Shown here in pieces: positions 44,001 through 56,572 of a stretch of DNA of 64,000 bases. How positions within the stretch are numbered: position 1 is the stretch's first letter; every line of letters starts with the position of its first letter. The translations under genes and the position numbers were made by a program. The notes under the pieces were generated by a model. That model saw only the letters and a program-made list of their open reading frames with translations, ran no database searches and was not told where the DNA came from. The stretch comes from Bryum argenteum (lineage: Eukaryota; Streptophyta; Bryopsida; Bryales; Bryaceae): positions 16,784,727-16,848,726 of the forward strand of contig CM073327.1 of the NCBI GenBank assembly GCA_037043015.1, read 5' to 3'.

Positions 44001-46581
44001 CTCTACTCTCCCATTCTCTAGCCGAGTTGATCAATTCCTCCCGTTGTAAATATTCAAAATTTGTACCCCATTTCATGAATCGTTGTCCTCTAGGAACTAT
44101 CAATGCTTTGAACGCCAAGCTCTTTTTCTGAAATCAGCTAGTGTTGGAATTAAGGGACACATATTACAAAACATGATAGAACAATCAACATGCCTAAATG
44201 TCCCTTTAATGTAGAAAGTTTCATCATTATTCGTATACACGAGAATAATGTGGGTCGAGATACCACAACTTTCCAACATGAAGATCATTTAGTAGCAAGC
44301 TACAATCTACCACCTCATTCATTATGACTAATGAGTTGTTGTAGAATCCATGACAAATATTTTTTGAATGTAACTTAATAAAAGATGATGTGGAATATCA
44401 ATGGGACTGGGGATAAAGGATTGAGGATACTCACCGCTCCCGATTTGACCCCTTTTGCTAGGGAGGCGACAATGGTAAGTTGGTTACCTCCTCCACCAAA
44501 GAACACCCTTGTTTTTCACTGATTGTATGTGTGTTGCTCCTTTCATGTGGACACCAATTGTGTCCCCTTGTCCAAACCTTCCCTTATAGTCACATATTGT
44601 GCATCTCCAATTATTTTCATCAATCATTACTGACCCCTAAAACATAACCCACACCTTCATTAAAATCATGCATTTGAAATTGTTGCAAATTTTGTCCAAA
44701 ATTGAAGGATATGATAGAGTTACCTTCAAGTATGCTTCACTATCCAAGATCTCCTCTTCAACTCTCTCGAGTTCAATAGTCAGAGTGACTTGCACCTTGG
44801 ATTCAACCACTTTCCTTTGTTCCAATAAAGCCACCTCATGCTTTGATTTATTGATAGGGACTCCACATTTGAGAGGTAATTTGGGTTGGAGATGTATCTC
44901 AAAGTTAGACAAGTTAAATGACTTCCCTAGATTAATACACATCTCCTTTTGACATGGATCACACCAAATGATCCAAGTTGACAAACCCTTCTTCACATCT
45001 TTGGAAAGGCGTGGAACAAAGCTACCAAAGTCACATTCAGATACTTCTTGACTAATAATTCCCAATTCTTTTGTAGCTTCCTGGGTATGCCACTCATATC
45101 GACATCCAAGCTATCACCGACACCCATGTTTGTAATCTCAAAGTTAGTATCACCCATAGGAAACTCCACTTTAACTTTGGCAAAAAGAAGTGGAGCACCA
45201 TTGACATCGCCTACAACATCATTTAATTTCAGCCTCTTAATTGCGGGTTCTTTCAAACACTCATCATCATCATCTAGTAACATAATATCACCCCCGTGAT
45301 GAAAGAGCAAAGGCCTACAAATGAAATTTTGTGTCAATTTATGTGAACATGATGGTGAGGTTGATGGTAGAGGTTGATGAAATGATCTATGGCATCCACA
45401 AGCACCACATTTGCGGACATTGTCCACATCAGGATAAAACAATTAGCAACCGTCAACCCCACCATTGTGTTTCTTTACGCATGCACCACTATTTGGAGGT
45501 CTATCAAAAATTGCACGGTGAAAACTTCTATGACAAGAACAACAATCACAAAGCAAGGGGTTTTCATCTGAAGGGTCAAACAATAAACAACCATCCCCAT
45601 TGCAACCTGTAAGACGCTTGCACTCTAGGAATTTCACACCATCCATCCTCAACTCTTGAAACCCTTAGTTCCAAACAAGAATCAGATTTGGTGTGTTCCA
45701 ATATGACCCCTCGTTTGCAAGTCAAGAGATCTCCCGCCGTAGGTCACTTTGTCTTGGATCACTTCAAAGCTAGTAGCTCAACTAGAGCAAACCCTAGTAG
45801 TTGGAGCCGATCGGTGTAGTGGTCAGAGAGTGTGGCGATCAGAGAGTGTAGCAATCAGCCTAGAGAAGCTCGACGACAAGTTTGGGAAGGTCATGAAGAT
45901 CAACACAACGTTCCATGAAAAAACAAGTATGCTAGTAGAGGGAGCAAAAAGCAAATCAGAGAATCCAAGAGACAGAAGACTTGTGGGGAAGACAAGCAAG
46001 AGAGAGAGGAGAGAGTAACGGCTCTTTGATTTACGATACATCTGCCAGACTGCCACCCCATTCCCTTGGAATACCCTTGAGATACCTGGTGTACATTATT
46101 GTTGCCTGCCAAACCCTCAAGATACGGCACAGCTGTGGCATATTTGGTCATAAATAACACCTACCTTCATAGTATTCCAGCATAACTTAACAATCTCTAG
46201 ATCAACCACCAAATTTGAAAGTTTCCTATGCATAATTTTAAAAAATCCATCCGAGAAGTTCCCTCCAATTAAAATTAAAATCCATTTGCAATGCTGGCTT
46301 TTTTATTTAAAAAATTAAATTTTTATTAAAAAGCCCAAAAAGTTGGGTAGCTTGTCCCAGGATACCTGTATTAAAAAAACTCATATAATTAGGTTTTTAA
46401 TGCTATTATTGTCCTCAAGGAATGTTCATTTGATATATATAATTACATTTTTGGATTCCTTGTTAAAAAGGCTACAAGAATTTTCTACATTGAAACAAAT
46501 TGTTTCCCTTGAGATAGGACTAAATTGCATTAGAAGTGATTAAAAACAGGGCCATATAATTTGGGAGTTGCGTACCCGGGG
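41011..46581. mobile_element. 5.57-kb TIR transposon with a ZF-HD-finger transposase-like gene
   Basis: A perfect 28-base inverted repeat starts CCCCGGGTACGCAACTCCCA: left 41011-41038, right 46554-46581 on the other strand. Both point inward and frame a minus-strand coding region of about 4.4 kb. AG sits outside both ends (41009-41010 and 46582-46583), possibly a 2-base duplication but too short to be sure. The left subterminal region (41041-41100) has CGGCTTAAAAACGGCTTAGAGGAC repeats. The superfamily is not recognised. The gene inside is decayed, so this is a dead or intron-bearing copy. Confidence 0.75.
41214..45652 (-). pseudogene. Large transposase-like gene with ZF-HD-like zinc fingers, decayed or multi-exon
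   Basis: Read 5' to 3' on the minus strand. A ZF-HD-like finger (GCNGDGCLLFDPSDENP, LLCDCCSCHRSFHR) is followed by a second partial one (KCGACGCHRSFHQPL). A frameshift lies near 45050. A C2H2-like finger follows (WRCTICDYKGRF, HMKGATH, about 44600-44520), then CNMCPLIPTLADFRKR. Next is a transposase-like core: LLNAQEDETTCVALATLN, RRNDFIDGFCGTKGS, ASDGDARRRKLML and QDPIHVGKKL. A C-terminal part has YGRGTMYERVMLAAFISHM and ends with GRPRKNP, AT-hook-like. The acidic residues in EDE and QDPIH could be RNase H-fold catalytic Asp; this is inference. Some breaks look like introns (GT donor at GGAGGTAACC near 44490), others like true stops. Confidence 0.6.
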
Positions 46582-47962
46582 AGGCGGGCAGACATGTCTA
46601 CTTGTCTTAATTCTAGAAGGCATGTAAATTTTCATGGGTAAAACATTTTGTAGTAAAAAACCACCTAGGAAGTAACTTGTCAGCCCACTGTGGCGTCCGG
46701 GCAGGTGGGGGAAGACAAGACGGATGTAGGTGATGTTCGAGCGGGTATCAATAATGCAAGGGGGGTTCATGCAGGGCAGAGCGGATCCCTGCAACGGCAA
46801 GGCGGGTTTCTATACGGCGAGGTCAGGTTTCTCAATAGTTTGGCAGGTGCAGGTAAGCGGTTGTCTCGGAAGAGATGGCATCATGGAAGAAGAGGAGAGT
46901 GCTCAAACTATCCAAGCTTCTCTTCTCGTTCATTCTTCATGAACTTGGATTTCTCTTGAAATAAAAAGGGCCCTCTGTTTAACAAGTGCAAATCCAAACT
47001 TTCTCCCAAGATATACAAGAAATCAAAATCTCGATTTTCATGTAAGATTGTTTGAATTTGCCCACTCCAAAAATACTCGGAGGAGGTGAAGAAGGGAGAA
47101 AGATCTAAGGAGAGGGGGGATCCGAATCTTTGTACTTTCAATTCCCCCTCTTCTTCAAATTTGAGCTACCAGAGTACCAGCCTACCACAACCCAATTCCC
47201 CTCTTTTTTAAATTTAAATTACCACACTTCAGTTCCCCCCCCCCCCCGCCCTCTTATTCAATTTTGGACTATGAAAGCTTGAAAATGTAGCTTATAAATG
47301 ATATTAAAAAGACTTCTACCCTTTCATGCTAAAAAAAACACATCCTGTGCTGCTGTGCATCTAAAGGGTAGCCCAATTTTTGTTCTTTGCATAGCCATGA
47401 AACAATAAGGAGAATTTAAATGTAGCTTGCCTAGAAAAATTGACAAAAGAATTTGAAATAATAACGCTACTTTAAATTTATTCCACCCTTATCAAATTAT
47501 GATTATAATTTGAAATTATAAAAACGTAGCCCATAAATAATATAGTATTTGTAATGTAACTAGTATTTGTTGTCAAACAATCTATCTTTATATGCTTTAG
47601 TTATTCGTTTAACTAAAAAAATTAAATACTTTTGTATTTCAAACAAATAAAATATTTCTACAAACCCAAAGAAATTAAATAAAGAAACAAAGCTATTTTT
47701 CTCGATTTACTTAGAAGTAGCTCTGTAGCTGAAGTCATTTGGGCCTTTGCAAGATTGAGGATAAATCGAAAAGAAGGAAGGGAAAATATTTTTAAGTATC
47801 ATAAAAGCTAATAAGGACCCTATGCAAATGATAGAATCATAAAAAAATTCATAGTGAATACATATCTATAGGCTACATTTTACTTGCAAGTATTCAAAAC
47901 TATTGAAAGTTTGAAAATTAATAAATAATAGAAGGGATGGGGTGATTTTAACACTTGCACTA
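46582..47962. other. AT-rich intergenic DNA with G/C-rich patches
   Basis: Starts with a GGCGGGCAGA-rich stretch (to about 46860) whose TAAAACATTTxxxAGTAAAAA block resembles 32735-32760. There is a poly(C) run at about 47237-47248. No supported gene. Confidence 0.5.
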
Positions 47963-48179
47963 CACTAAATTTGATAATTAGTGTTAGATTATTATAAGAT
48001 TTGAAAATGCTATAATTTTTTACTTTTGTTTCAAAAAAATTACCAAGAGCATTGATTTTGATACTATATAAGAACCCCCATCTTGGCCAATATAGTGGGT
48101 AAAATTATTGAACAACAGTAAAAACTTATAACATTTTTATGTAAATTAGTGTATCTAACACTAATTATCAAATTTAGTG
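47963..48179. mobile_element. TA-flanked MITE, copy a
   Basis: The tips CACTAAATTTGATAATTAGT and the inverse are flanked by TA (47961-47962, 48180-48181). The 217-base interior is homologous to 53848-54075, including AAGATTTxAAAATGCTATAA and CAACAGTAAAAAC. It lies just outside the left end of the 12.9-kb element. Confidence 0.8.
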
Positions 48180-48887
48180 TAGCTTATTAGAACATATAAA
48201 AGGATAGAATCATTAAAAAAATCATAGGAGTATTGCATCCCTATAGAAATCATGATAAATCTTATTCTATAATCCCTAGGATCCAAGAAAAACACGCAAT
48301 TAAGCAATTACGCACTTGGGCAAGTGCACTTTTTGGCATGCAATTAAAAAAAACTTATCCATCTAATTTATTTTTTGAATCTTCTAGATTGAAATTTCCA
48401 AAGGACTCTATATTTTAGTTATACTAGAAGATCCATAATATAGAAAATTGACATTTTTGGATTTTTGCGGCTATTGGAAAACTATGTGATTATAATATAT
48501 CCAATGAACATACATCATCACTTTAATTCTGGTACATTTTGGTCTACAAAACTACAATAATAATCACGTAATGTTTGTCCGTACTTGCATTCAATGTACA
48601 TACAATGTTTATTTCGAACTTTTATTAAACCATAAATTATCTTGGTTTGAAGTGTCAACACGATTCGTTTAGTACACGTCAACAATATTCAAAGTGTACA
48701 ACCTCTCAATGTACAATAAAATTGACGAGAAACATAGACATCAATAAAATATAATATTTAGATAATAATCTAGATGTCGTAAATAAAAACCAACATTTCA
48801 ATCACTCTACTATATTCTACCGTGCCAAACAATTGCACACCTCTTACATATTGATCAGAATATTGATCTACATAGATGAAAGGCCAC

Positions 48888-51800
48888 TCACGCGTGGCTC
48901 ATTGCGTTCTCTACCATAGCATCCACCATTTCATCGGGCACTGATCCTTCTGATGTGCCAACGGTTGTGTGTTGTTCATATGTATAGTTACCCGACTCTC
49001 CTCTCCTTACGTGTCTTATTCCATCTGCATCAAAGTAGAAGCCATCTCTGAACGAATATCCTGAACCAAAGATCTCTTGGAAAGAAGCACCGCTAGTTAA
49101 CTGGGTACCGTCGTGTTCGCCATGCATCATAGATCCTTGCTCCATTGGATTCTCTCCAGACGACCTTCCAACCAATCTCTGCTTGATATGAAAATGATCA
49201 AGAGTATGATCTCCCCCTTCCATCCCAATAGAATGATCATCTTCTTGGGTTTGTGAAACTCTGTTGTCGTCTTCTATAGTCTCTTTGCCACCCGTCTCCA
49301 TTCGTAGTGTCCTCTCAGTTGCTACAACCTCAAATTGCGGTGTTGATGGAACAATGACGATGTACGAAGTTCGATCGACGGTCCTTCGTTTCGGTTCGCA
49401 TCAATCGTATTCGGATACCGTAAAATCGGCCCCTCCATCTCCCTCTTCTGTTGCCACTTCTTCATCATCTTCATGACCGCCACTTGATGCGGGAGACACT
49501 TCATCGTTAGAACTGGAGGATGCCGGTGTACGGTCCCGTGGCCTTCTTATGTTGAAACCTAAGCGTTCGTATTGATTCCGTATTGTCATGCGTTGGAGCC
49601 ATTGGAACACCTCACTTGTTGCCCCATCACTAGCCCGATTTCTGGAGATACTTTGCAACTCTTATTGGGATTACAAGTTGGCCTCCCAACTTTTGTGATA
49701 ACTCGTCATGAAGAAATGAATCCCTCTTGCTACAATCGTCAATGACAATGACGTCATTTCCCTTGAATGTTGACGTCAATATTGTTGGGATAGCAGTTCC
49801 GATGTTACATGCCACTAAACCCCAACCATGAGGCATGTACGCTTCAACCAACCTCGCCAACTCTATTGGAGATCTCTCGAGAGGATCGGCTTCAACTGGC
49901 TTTCTGGGATTTCCACGACGGTCGTGGAACACAAGAGGAAGTGGTATGGTTGAAGCTACGATATTCAACTTGGCTGTGTTGAATTGCTGGGATGATGTAG
50001 GTAAATAAGAACATCGCCGGTAGCTTCCACCGCCTGAATAAAAGAGCTCACATCTTTGATGTTCTGTGAATAATCCTTTGGAGTATATCGGAAGCTCCAA
50101 CATCCGCGTAGATAAGAGCAATCGACCGGAAGCTTCAACTTCACCAAAATTTCCGCCGTGTAGTATACGCCAGGCGGAAGCAAAAACACGACATTCCATC
50201 GGTCGATGTTTGACATCCATAACTTCAATTGCTCAATGATTTTCACGTACTGGTCATCAGACCAGGCACCGTCTCCCGTATCGACCTCCACCGCGGCGAC
50301 AATCTATAACCCATAGGTATGATTGCTTGAGTAAGACAGTATCTCGACGGAATAGCCCTCTCCTATATCGAACAAGAACAGTGTCTACATCATTATCACC
50401 TGGTAACTTGATATTCATCTTCCACTCCCAAATTCGTGCGCTCAGTAGATCTTGGGGTATAGGTGGAGTATAGTAGCCGACCCCCCCTTGTCCAACATCC
50501 TCGAAATGGTTGCTGATGATTGTAGGAATGAAGTCACGTATATCGTCGAGTTCAGACATGTTCTTCACCTCTGGAGCGGCCCACTTAGTCTTTGAAATCG
50601 GACTCAGTAACGTGCCAAAATCTTGGAGTTGCTCTAGCCCCCCGGGAAAGTACTTTGATACTGATAAGACAAAAAACTCCTCCGTAGATCTTGGTGACGC
50701 CGCCCCATTCTCCACCATCAAATAACGGATCATATTCTTGACCGCTTCTCTGCTCATGATCCGCTCCACCGCACCGGAAAGGGTTTGGGACTTCGGATCC
50801 TTTACTTCAACTCCATCAAAATAATATTTTTGAGGAGGCCTAACACCATCCGGTCGTACAGCCTTTGCTGCGCATGACTTTATGATACCTAAATATAAGG
50901 AATCTGGAATCCTAGTCAATGGCTTAAACCATTGAGGAGTCATGCGTAATCGATTTGGCCGTGTATCCACAGTAACATCAAGGTCCTTCTTCTGAGCCAA
51001 CTCTTTCCATCTAGTCTCATCACCCTTGCTATGAAAGAGGAAGCCATTCTCATAGTCCTTGCATACCTGAAGAATACTTTCAAAACATTCGTCACTTGGA
51101 TTCCAAGCCTGATGCGTCAAGTTCACCAACCTAGATGCCAACGTCTTTATAGTGACAATTTCATCATCTTTGGGTATTCTCTGGACAGCGCTAGCTGCAG
51201 CCACCAAAGCTCGTGCTCTCCGAGCGTCGTCCGCGCGAATCAAACTATTTGGCCTTCCGTAGTATTCCCATATCTCTCGAAGCTTTTTGAGATCTTGGGA
51301 CATCGTAGAAAGGTGTTTCCCCGTATGAGCCGCCATGTTGAGCCGTACTGACTTCAAAATGTATATGATTGGATCATCAAAAACTACAAAGGAAGACCTC
51401 CGCTTCATGAAAGTAGATTCGTACTCAAATCGGTTGAGCTTCCCTGTCCTGTAATGCTCCTGTGCAAGCTTACAGGGCAGCTACAACATGTTGACCATCG
51501 ACAGGCTCCCAGATGATGTGCTCTTGCAGCCACGTGATCTTAGAAGCATCGCTGTCGTGTCCTGATGTGGGAGCATACAAGTTATATACTCGTGTAAACT
51601 CTTGTGCGATACCTTGGTCGGAAATGACACTCGCTCCATCTGAACTTGACCATCATCCAATGTCTTATGGATAATGTATTTCACCGGACGAAGTACTAGT
51701 TTGGCCACTTCATTCCTCCTCAGATGATCGTGTAGCATGTTATAAACTTCCTCTACCCTTTTCTCTGATAACAAACGGTGGTTTGTATCAGGGTTCCTCG

Positions 51801-53114
51801 GCGCAATAATATTGTCAATATGCGCATAGAACTCAATCTCTCCCCATAATGATCCTTTTGCAATATCGGCTCTTGTCGGCACAGGAGCATTCACAAAACG
51901 GAGTGGTGCAACACCGGGGATAATAGCTTCACCTCTCTCTTCCCCATTGGCTTCTTCATCTGAATAGTATAGTGACTCATCATCCACTGGTGATATGTGC
52001 AGTGAAGCTCCTCCTCTTGATGTTGAAGGCTTATGCTGACTTCGGGATGATCTTCGGCCCGTACGAGAGACCCGTTGTACCCGACTTGTTGATCCTCTTC
52101 CAACCGAACCTCCAAGGGTTGCATCTGGTACAACTACCAACCGAGGCCTCCCGCCTTCAACAAAAGTCTCGCCACGACCTGTCATTCGGCTCCTTCCTCC
52201 ATGCAGTGATGGATTCCTTCCAGACAACTTGTCAATAGCGGCATTAGAGGCAGTTGGCTGATTTTGGGAAGTAGACGCTATATTTTGAGAGGCACCCCTA
52301 GCCCGCTTTGAAGGACGACCACATCCTTCAGTAGTGGTCGGACGAAGATTTCCTTCGACATTAGCAACCACTGCCACCGGCTGTTCTTGAGACGCTTCCT
52401 GCAAACTTGTTGCAGGAATATTTGAATCTGATAATGGCCTATGATCTAAGACGTGCGGCTTTGCAAATACTCGGAAAATAGGATCGTCCTCAGTTGGCAC
52501 TGCCGGAGCTCCTTGGCTGGCTGCTTGAACCGGGTTCACCACTTTTAATGCCTCAAACTATGTATGATCCTTCATGAGCCTCGTGAGAAGCATATTCTGC
52601 TCTTGTGATAATCTCATACATGCATCAACATTCTTCCGCCGAGCAGCACGCACGTCCGGATGTGTAGATGTCCAACCTCTCGGACCGCATCAATGTGATT
52701 CAAAGAACCGTGGCGTCTTCAATAGTATTGCGGAATCGTTTTAAAAACCAACCTCTTCGAGAGTAATGTTGGCTCTGATTCACAACCGGGTTCCGATCTG
52801 CACGTGATGTATATCTTGTGCGAAGGAAGGGTTCGAATGGTAATGACCTCGCCAAACCTCTTCCCTAATGCTGTTGCGTGATGTCCCTCGATGATACGAT
52901 AAATTGTAACCCATAGTATCACTTTGTTGGAATCTCCCACACTCAACCACCAACCGTCTTTGAACCCACGGCATTCGAGGAACAACCTCTTCCATGATGC
53001 GATCTTGAAACTCAAACCTAAATTGAAACACACACAACAATGAAAAAAAATCAAAACTCGAGTTTTTATCATACGTACATGTTTATTTTTAAAGATAGAG
53101 ATAAGGTGTAGCAT
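48888..53114 (-). pseudogene. Long gene with a DNA-methyltransferase-like (N4/N6) module, decayed
   Basis: One long reading frame broken by stops and shifts. An early part reads RRKNVDACMRLSQEQNMLLT, then TAG (about 52560), then a Pro/Ser/Arg-rich region (GCGRPSKRARGASQNI, VDDESLYYSDEEANGEERGE). A conserved region follows (FYAHIDNIIAPRNPDTNHRL). A TAG at 51481-51483 interrupts the same frame, which continues LPCKLAQEHYRTGKLNRFEY to DTVLVRYRRGLFRRDTVLL. After a shift near 50300 it reads MNVVF-type WNVVFLLPPGVYYTAEIL and, after another near 50000, ERSPIELARLVEAYMPHGWG, LVACNIGTAIP and NDVIVIDD. These resemble motif IV (xPPY) and motifs X/I of beta-class N4/N6 DNA methyltransferases, with substitutions. 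An acidic tail follows. Confidence 0.5.
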
Positions 53115-53847
53115 ATTGAAAAAGATTGTGCAAACACTCCTAATATATGTTTTATTATTTAGTGAACTTTACATGTTCCGAATCTTTGACCAAATAGTAA
53201 TTACTTTAATTGTTCTAATTTTCCCTTGTCCGGTGGCCGTCGAGATATTAGCATTACAAACAAACACTTCATTCACGTTCGGCCCTTAGAAAGGACCGGA
53301 GTTTCTATCTAAATACTTCAATAAGACTTTGACCATAAGCTTTGTTCTCAATCAACAAATTTCATCCTACATTCCTACCTAGTAAAAAAGCACCACAAGA
53401 GTGTAATAAAATCTACCTATTTGGATTTGCATGATCTATCTATCAGACCTTTACTATGATTGAAACGACCCTAAGCTCTCATACTTTTGCAAGCACGATT
53501 ATTTGGTGTAAATATTATAAAATAGAAAAACAAAAACAACCTCATTCTTGTAACTTTTCAACTATCAAAGCTTTAAGAAAGTAATTATAACCCCACAAAA
53601 CTAGGTTACATTCTCTCTCATCTCAATTTTTTACTTACATATAGATGAAGCTATACGTTAGATGATATTTTAGTAGATAGTCTTCTCATGTAGTAAGAGG
53701 AGTTAACAATATTGCACACATTGATTCCTCCAAGACAAGACACATGCAATTTACTCGACTACGTAAAATGCTCATCATGGTGAAGGCTTTGATTCCGAGC
53801 TCGTTACGTAATTTTAACTTACACATGTTCAAACACGTCATTCACTA

Positions 53848-54075
53848 CAATGAATAGGTAGATTAAATAGGTAGATTAGTGTTAAATTTTTATAAGATTT
53901 CAAAATGCTATAAGTTCTTACTTCTAGTAAAAAAATTATCAAAAGTATTGACTCCAATACTCTAGAAGGATCCACATCTTGACGGATGTAGAGGGTAAAA
54001 ATATTGACCAACAGTAAAAACATATAACATGTTTATATAAATTAGTGTATCTAACACCAATCTACCTATTTAATG
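53848..54075. mobile_element. TA-flanked MITE, copy b
   Basis: 228 bases, TA on both sides (53846-53847, 54076-54077). The tips contain AAATAGGTAGATTxGTGTTA in inverse order, doubled at the left end. Interior homologous to 47963-48179. It is inserted within the 12.9-kb element. Confidence 0.75.
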
Positions 54076-54105
54076 TACTCATTTGCAGTTTTCATGGTGG
54101 TCGCT

Positions 54106-54460
54106 CAGGCTTGGGATGGGGTCTGAGGCCTCAGACCTCAGACTATGCACAACACCACCCTACGGCACAGAACTTGGCCACGTTGCACTGACTAGCGTAC
54201 AAGAAAATATCACGTGACTGACTAACTGGTATCAATCAAACGCGTAGTGAAGAAAATAGTGTATTTAGTAGTTGAATGACTTAAAAGTGCAAAAGTTCAA
54301 AACATGCTTCAAATCTTGGTGATTATGCTCAAAATGTGCACATTAGATTTTTGAACGGAACAGGCTCAGGCTTAGGAAGGGGTCTGAGGCCTCAGACCTC
54401 AGATTGAGCACAACACCACCCCACGCACAAAGCTGGGCCACGTGGCAGTGACCTCCCCAC
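54106..54460. repeat. Duplicated 95-bp unit with a perfect 18-bp palindrome
   Basis: GCTCAGGCTTxGGAxGGGG, the palindrome GGTCTGAGGCCTCAGACC, then GCACAACACCACCC and GGCCACGTxGCAxTGAC occur twice, about 260 bases apart (palindromes at 54120-54137 and 54381-54398). A relative of the palindrome recurs at 55291 and 55364. Confidence 0.8.
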
Positions 54461-54464
54461 AAGT

Positions 54465-54640
54465 AGAAGTGCCCTCGTAGAAGTGCCCCCCCCTAAATAG
54501 AACTGCCCCCCCAAAGCAGCCCCCTCCAAGTAGCCACCCCCCAAGCAGGCCCCCCCAAGCAAGCCCCCCCAAATAGGCCCCCCCCAAGCAAGCCCCCCTC
54601 AAGTAGGCCCCCCCACCAGAAGTGCCCCCCCACAGACTGA
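54465..54640. repeat. C-rich minisatellite
   Basis: About ten degenerate units of CAAGTAGGCCCCCC. It makes long Gly-rich open frames on the minus strand that are not genes. Confidence 0.85.
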
Positions 54641-55163
54641 CGCAACAACAACCCTCCCTTCACCCTCCCACCAAGCGAATCAAGTCCTCCCAAAGCAAGC
54701 TAGTGCAACAGGACCCTCCCCTTCATCCCTGCCGGAACTGCCGCACCAACGCCGCACGACATGCGCACAGGGACCCCTTGACTTCCAGAGCATAGAGAAG
54801 GATGCACGCACCGACGCACACAACACAGACAGACGCACGACAGGCGCATTAACCTGCATCGGCATAGGCGCATCACACGGCGTGACGCACTCCCACACAC
54901 ACAGGCGTAGAGGCACAGAGATTTGACAACCCTAAACTTGTCAGTCCTCCTTTATTCTTACCAAAGCTGCAAAAGAACGCTCTCCAAGGAAGAAGCTCGT
55001 GAACGCGAAACCGGAAGGAGAAGGGTTGGAGAATGCAGAAAGAAGCTCTTGAGCTTCGACTCGTTCGACGCGTTGCAAGGCGCAGAGTGCTAGAACGAGA
55101 AGCATGCGCAGAGAGCGAAAACGTATATATATCTCTGCTGCCTTTTATGGCCAAGGCAACTCG

Positions 55164-55262
55164 CACTAGACGTCAAGTTTACTTGTAGTAGAAGTGAAGT
55201 CGACTCGCAATAAAAGTCAAGTCGACTCGCAATAGAAGTCAACTCGTACTAGAAGTCGAAGA
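55164..55262. repeat. Tandem AAGTCGACTCGCAATAGAAG repeat
   Basis: Four imperfect units of about 24 bases with cores CAAGTCGACTCGCAATA and CTCGTACTAGAAGTC. Confidence 0.7.
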
Positions 55263-55290
55263 CTAAGTGCACAAGGTAATCACTAGCCTG

Positions 55291-55383
55291 GGGTCTTAGA
55301 CCTAAGAACCCTCACCTTTTGTAGAAAGCCTAGATTTGAAATCACAAAATAATCACTACTATAGGGTCTTAGGCCTAAGACCC
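55291..55383. repeat. Pair of GGGTCTTAGGCCTAAGACCC palindromes
   Basis: The 20-base palindrome GGGTCTTAGGCCTAAGACCC at 55364-55383 is perfect; 55291-55310 is an imperfect copy (GGGTCTTAGACCTAAGAACC). Each is preceded by AATCACTA, so the unit is about 73 bases. Similar in design to the palindromes at 54120 and 54381. Confidence 0.8.
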
Positions 55384-55644
55384 CTCGCATTCTTTAAAAT
55401 CTAGGGTTTGTAATAAAAATTGTCATGATGCTCACCTCTTCAAGCATGAACAAAATAGACTAATTAGGTTTTGAACTAGCTCATTTATTTAAGAAAAAAT
55501 AGTATATGGAAATGTAAGCAAACAATCTTCTTTTATACTAATTTAAGATGGAGTGATCACAAATTTATCATCTTCGACCATATAGATTAATAAATAACTA
55601 CAAGTAAAGTAAACATTGTTTTTTAATTTAATTTTATAACTCTA

Positions 55645-56572
55645 TTAACTCCTAAACGACCAAGGCCTCCGATTTGGCTGTTTTGCTATTTTCGGGCAGC
55701 GTACATGAAGGAGTTAGAATCAATATTTTTGCTTAAGATTTTTATTGGATGTTCCCTATACTACAAGGTGTATGTGGTAAAATTGCAAAGTCAAACTCCA
55801 CTTTTGGAGTTTTCAAACTCAAATTTTCGTTTTTCGGCTTTTTTGGTGTAAAAAACTTTTTATTTTTAACTTTTTTGAGTTTTGTAAAAAACAATCTTTT
55901 TGACTCATTTCATACTTAGTTTTCCAAGTGACTCAAGTCAAAACTTTTACCAATTCTACAAGGGCACCCTTCAAAAAATTACAAGAACTAGATCCAAAGT
56001 TTTTATGTAATATTACAATTATTTCTTTCAAAATTTGCTTAAATTTGAGATTTAGGAATTCCTTGATTTTCTTTTTCTCAAAATTCACAAAATCATAAAG
56101 GCACCTACTCACCATTCATTTTTTCCTAAACCAAATACAATAAATGTGGTGCATGTTTTATGAAATCCTTGATTTCGACCTTCCTCTAGTAAATAAATTG
56201 CATGAAGGTTCAAGAAGCCAAATTAGTGTCCAAAATTTTGCATGGTAATGCTCAACTTAGTTATCTACATAGAAAAAAATATGATCAAGATGTTTGAGGT
56301 ATTAAGCATCATGTAATCCTTTGCACAAAGTAGATTATGTCTGCTGAAAAATGTTAGCATCAATTTTGAATGCTATGATTTTACAAATGGCAAAGATCCA
56401 ACGGTTGAAATTCTAAACACTACCTCCAATAGTAGTTATCTTCAAGATCCTACGGTTGAAGAATTTGAAAGAATTGTAAAAAAAATTCTCATGCTCCAAA
56501 GTTTACATGGTGGTATGAAATAGCAGTTTTGGAGTTTGGAGCTCTCAAAACACCATGGTCGTTAGTGGTTAA
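55645..56572. mobile_element. TTAA element, family B, second copy
   Basis: TTAACTCCTAAACGACC to GGTCGTTAGTGGTTAA, 928 bases, TTAA at both edges. Shares interior blocks with 12284-13220 in reverse orientation (TTTCGGGCAGC near the left end). Non-coding; the terminal repeats have several mismatches, so it is older than the MITEs. It separates the two genes of the 12.9-kb element. Confidence 0.7.

Noticed and set aside
54399..55166. Long minus-strand Gly-rich and Arg/Ser-rich open frames
   Set aside because: They arise from the C-rich minisatellite and neighbouring GC-rich DNA, and have no domain, start context or splice sites.
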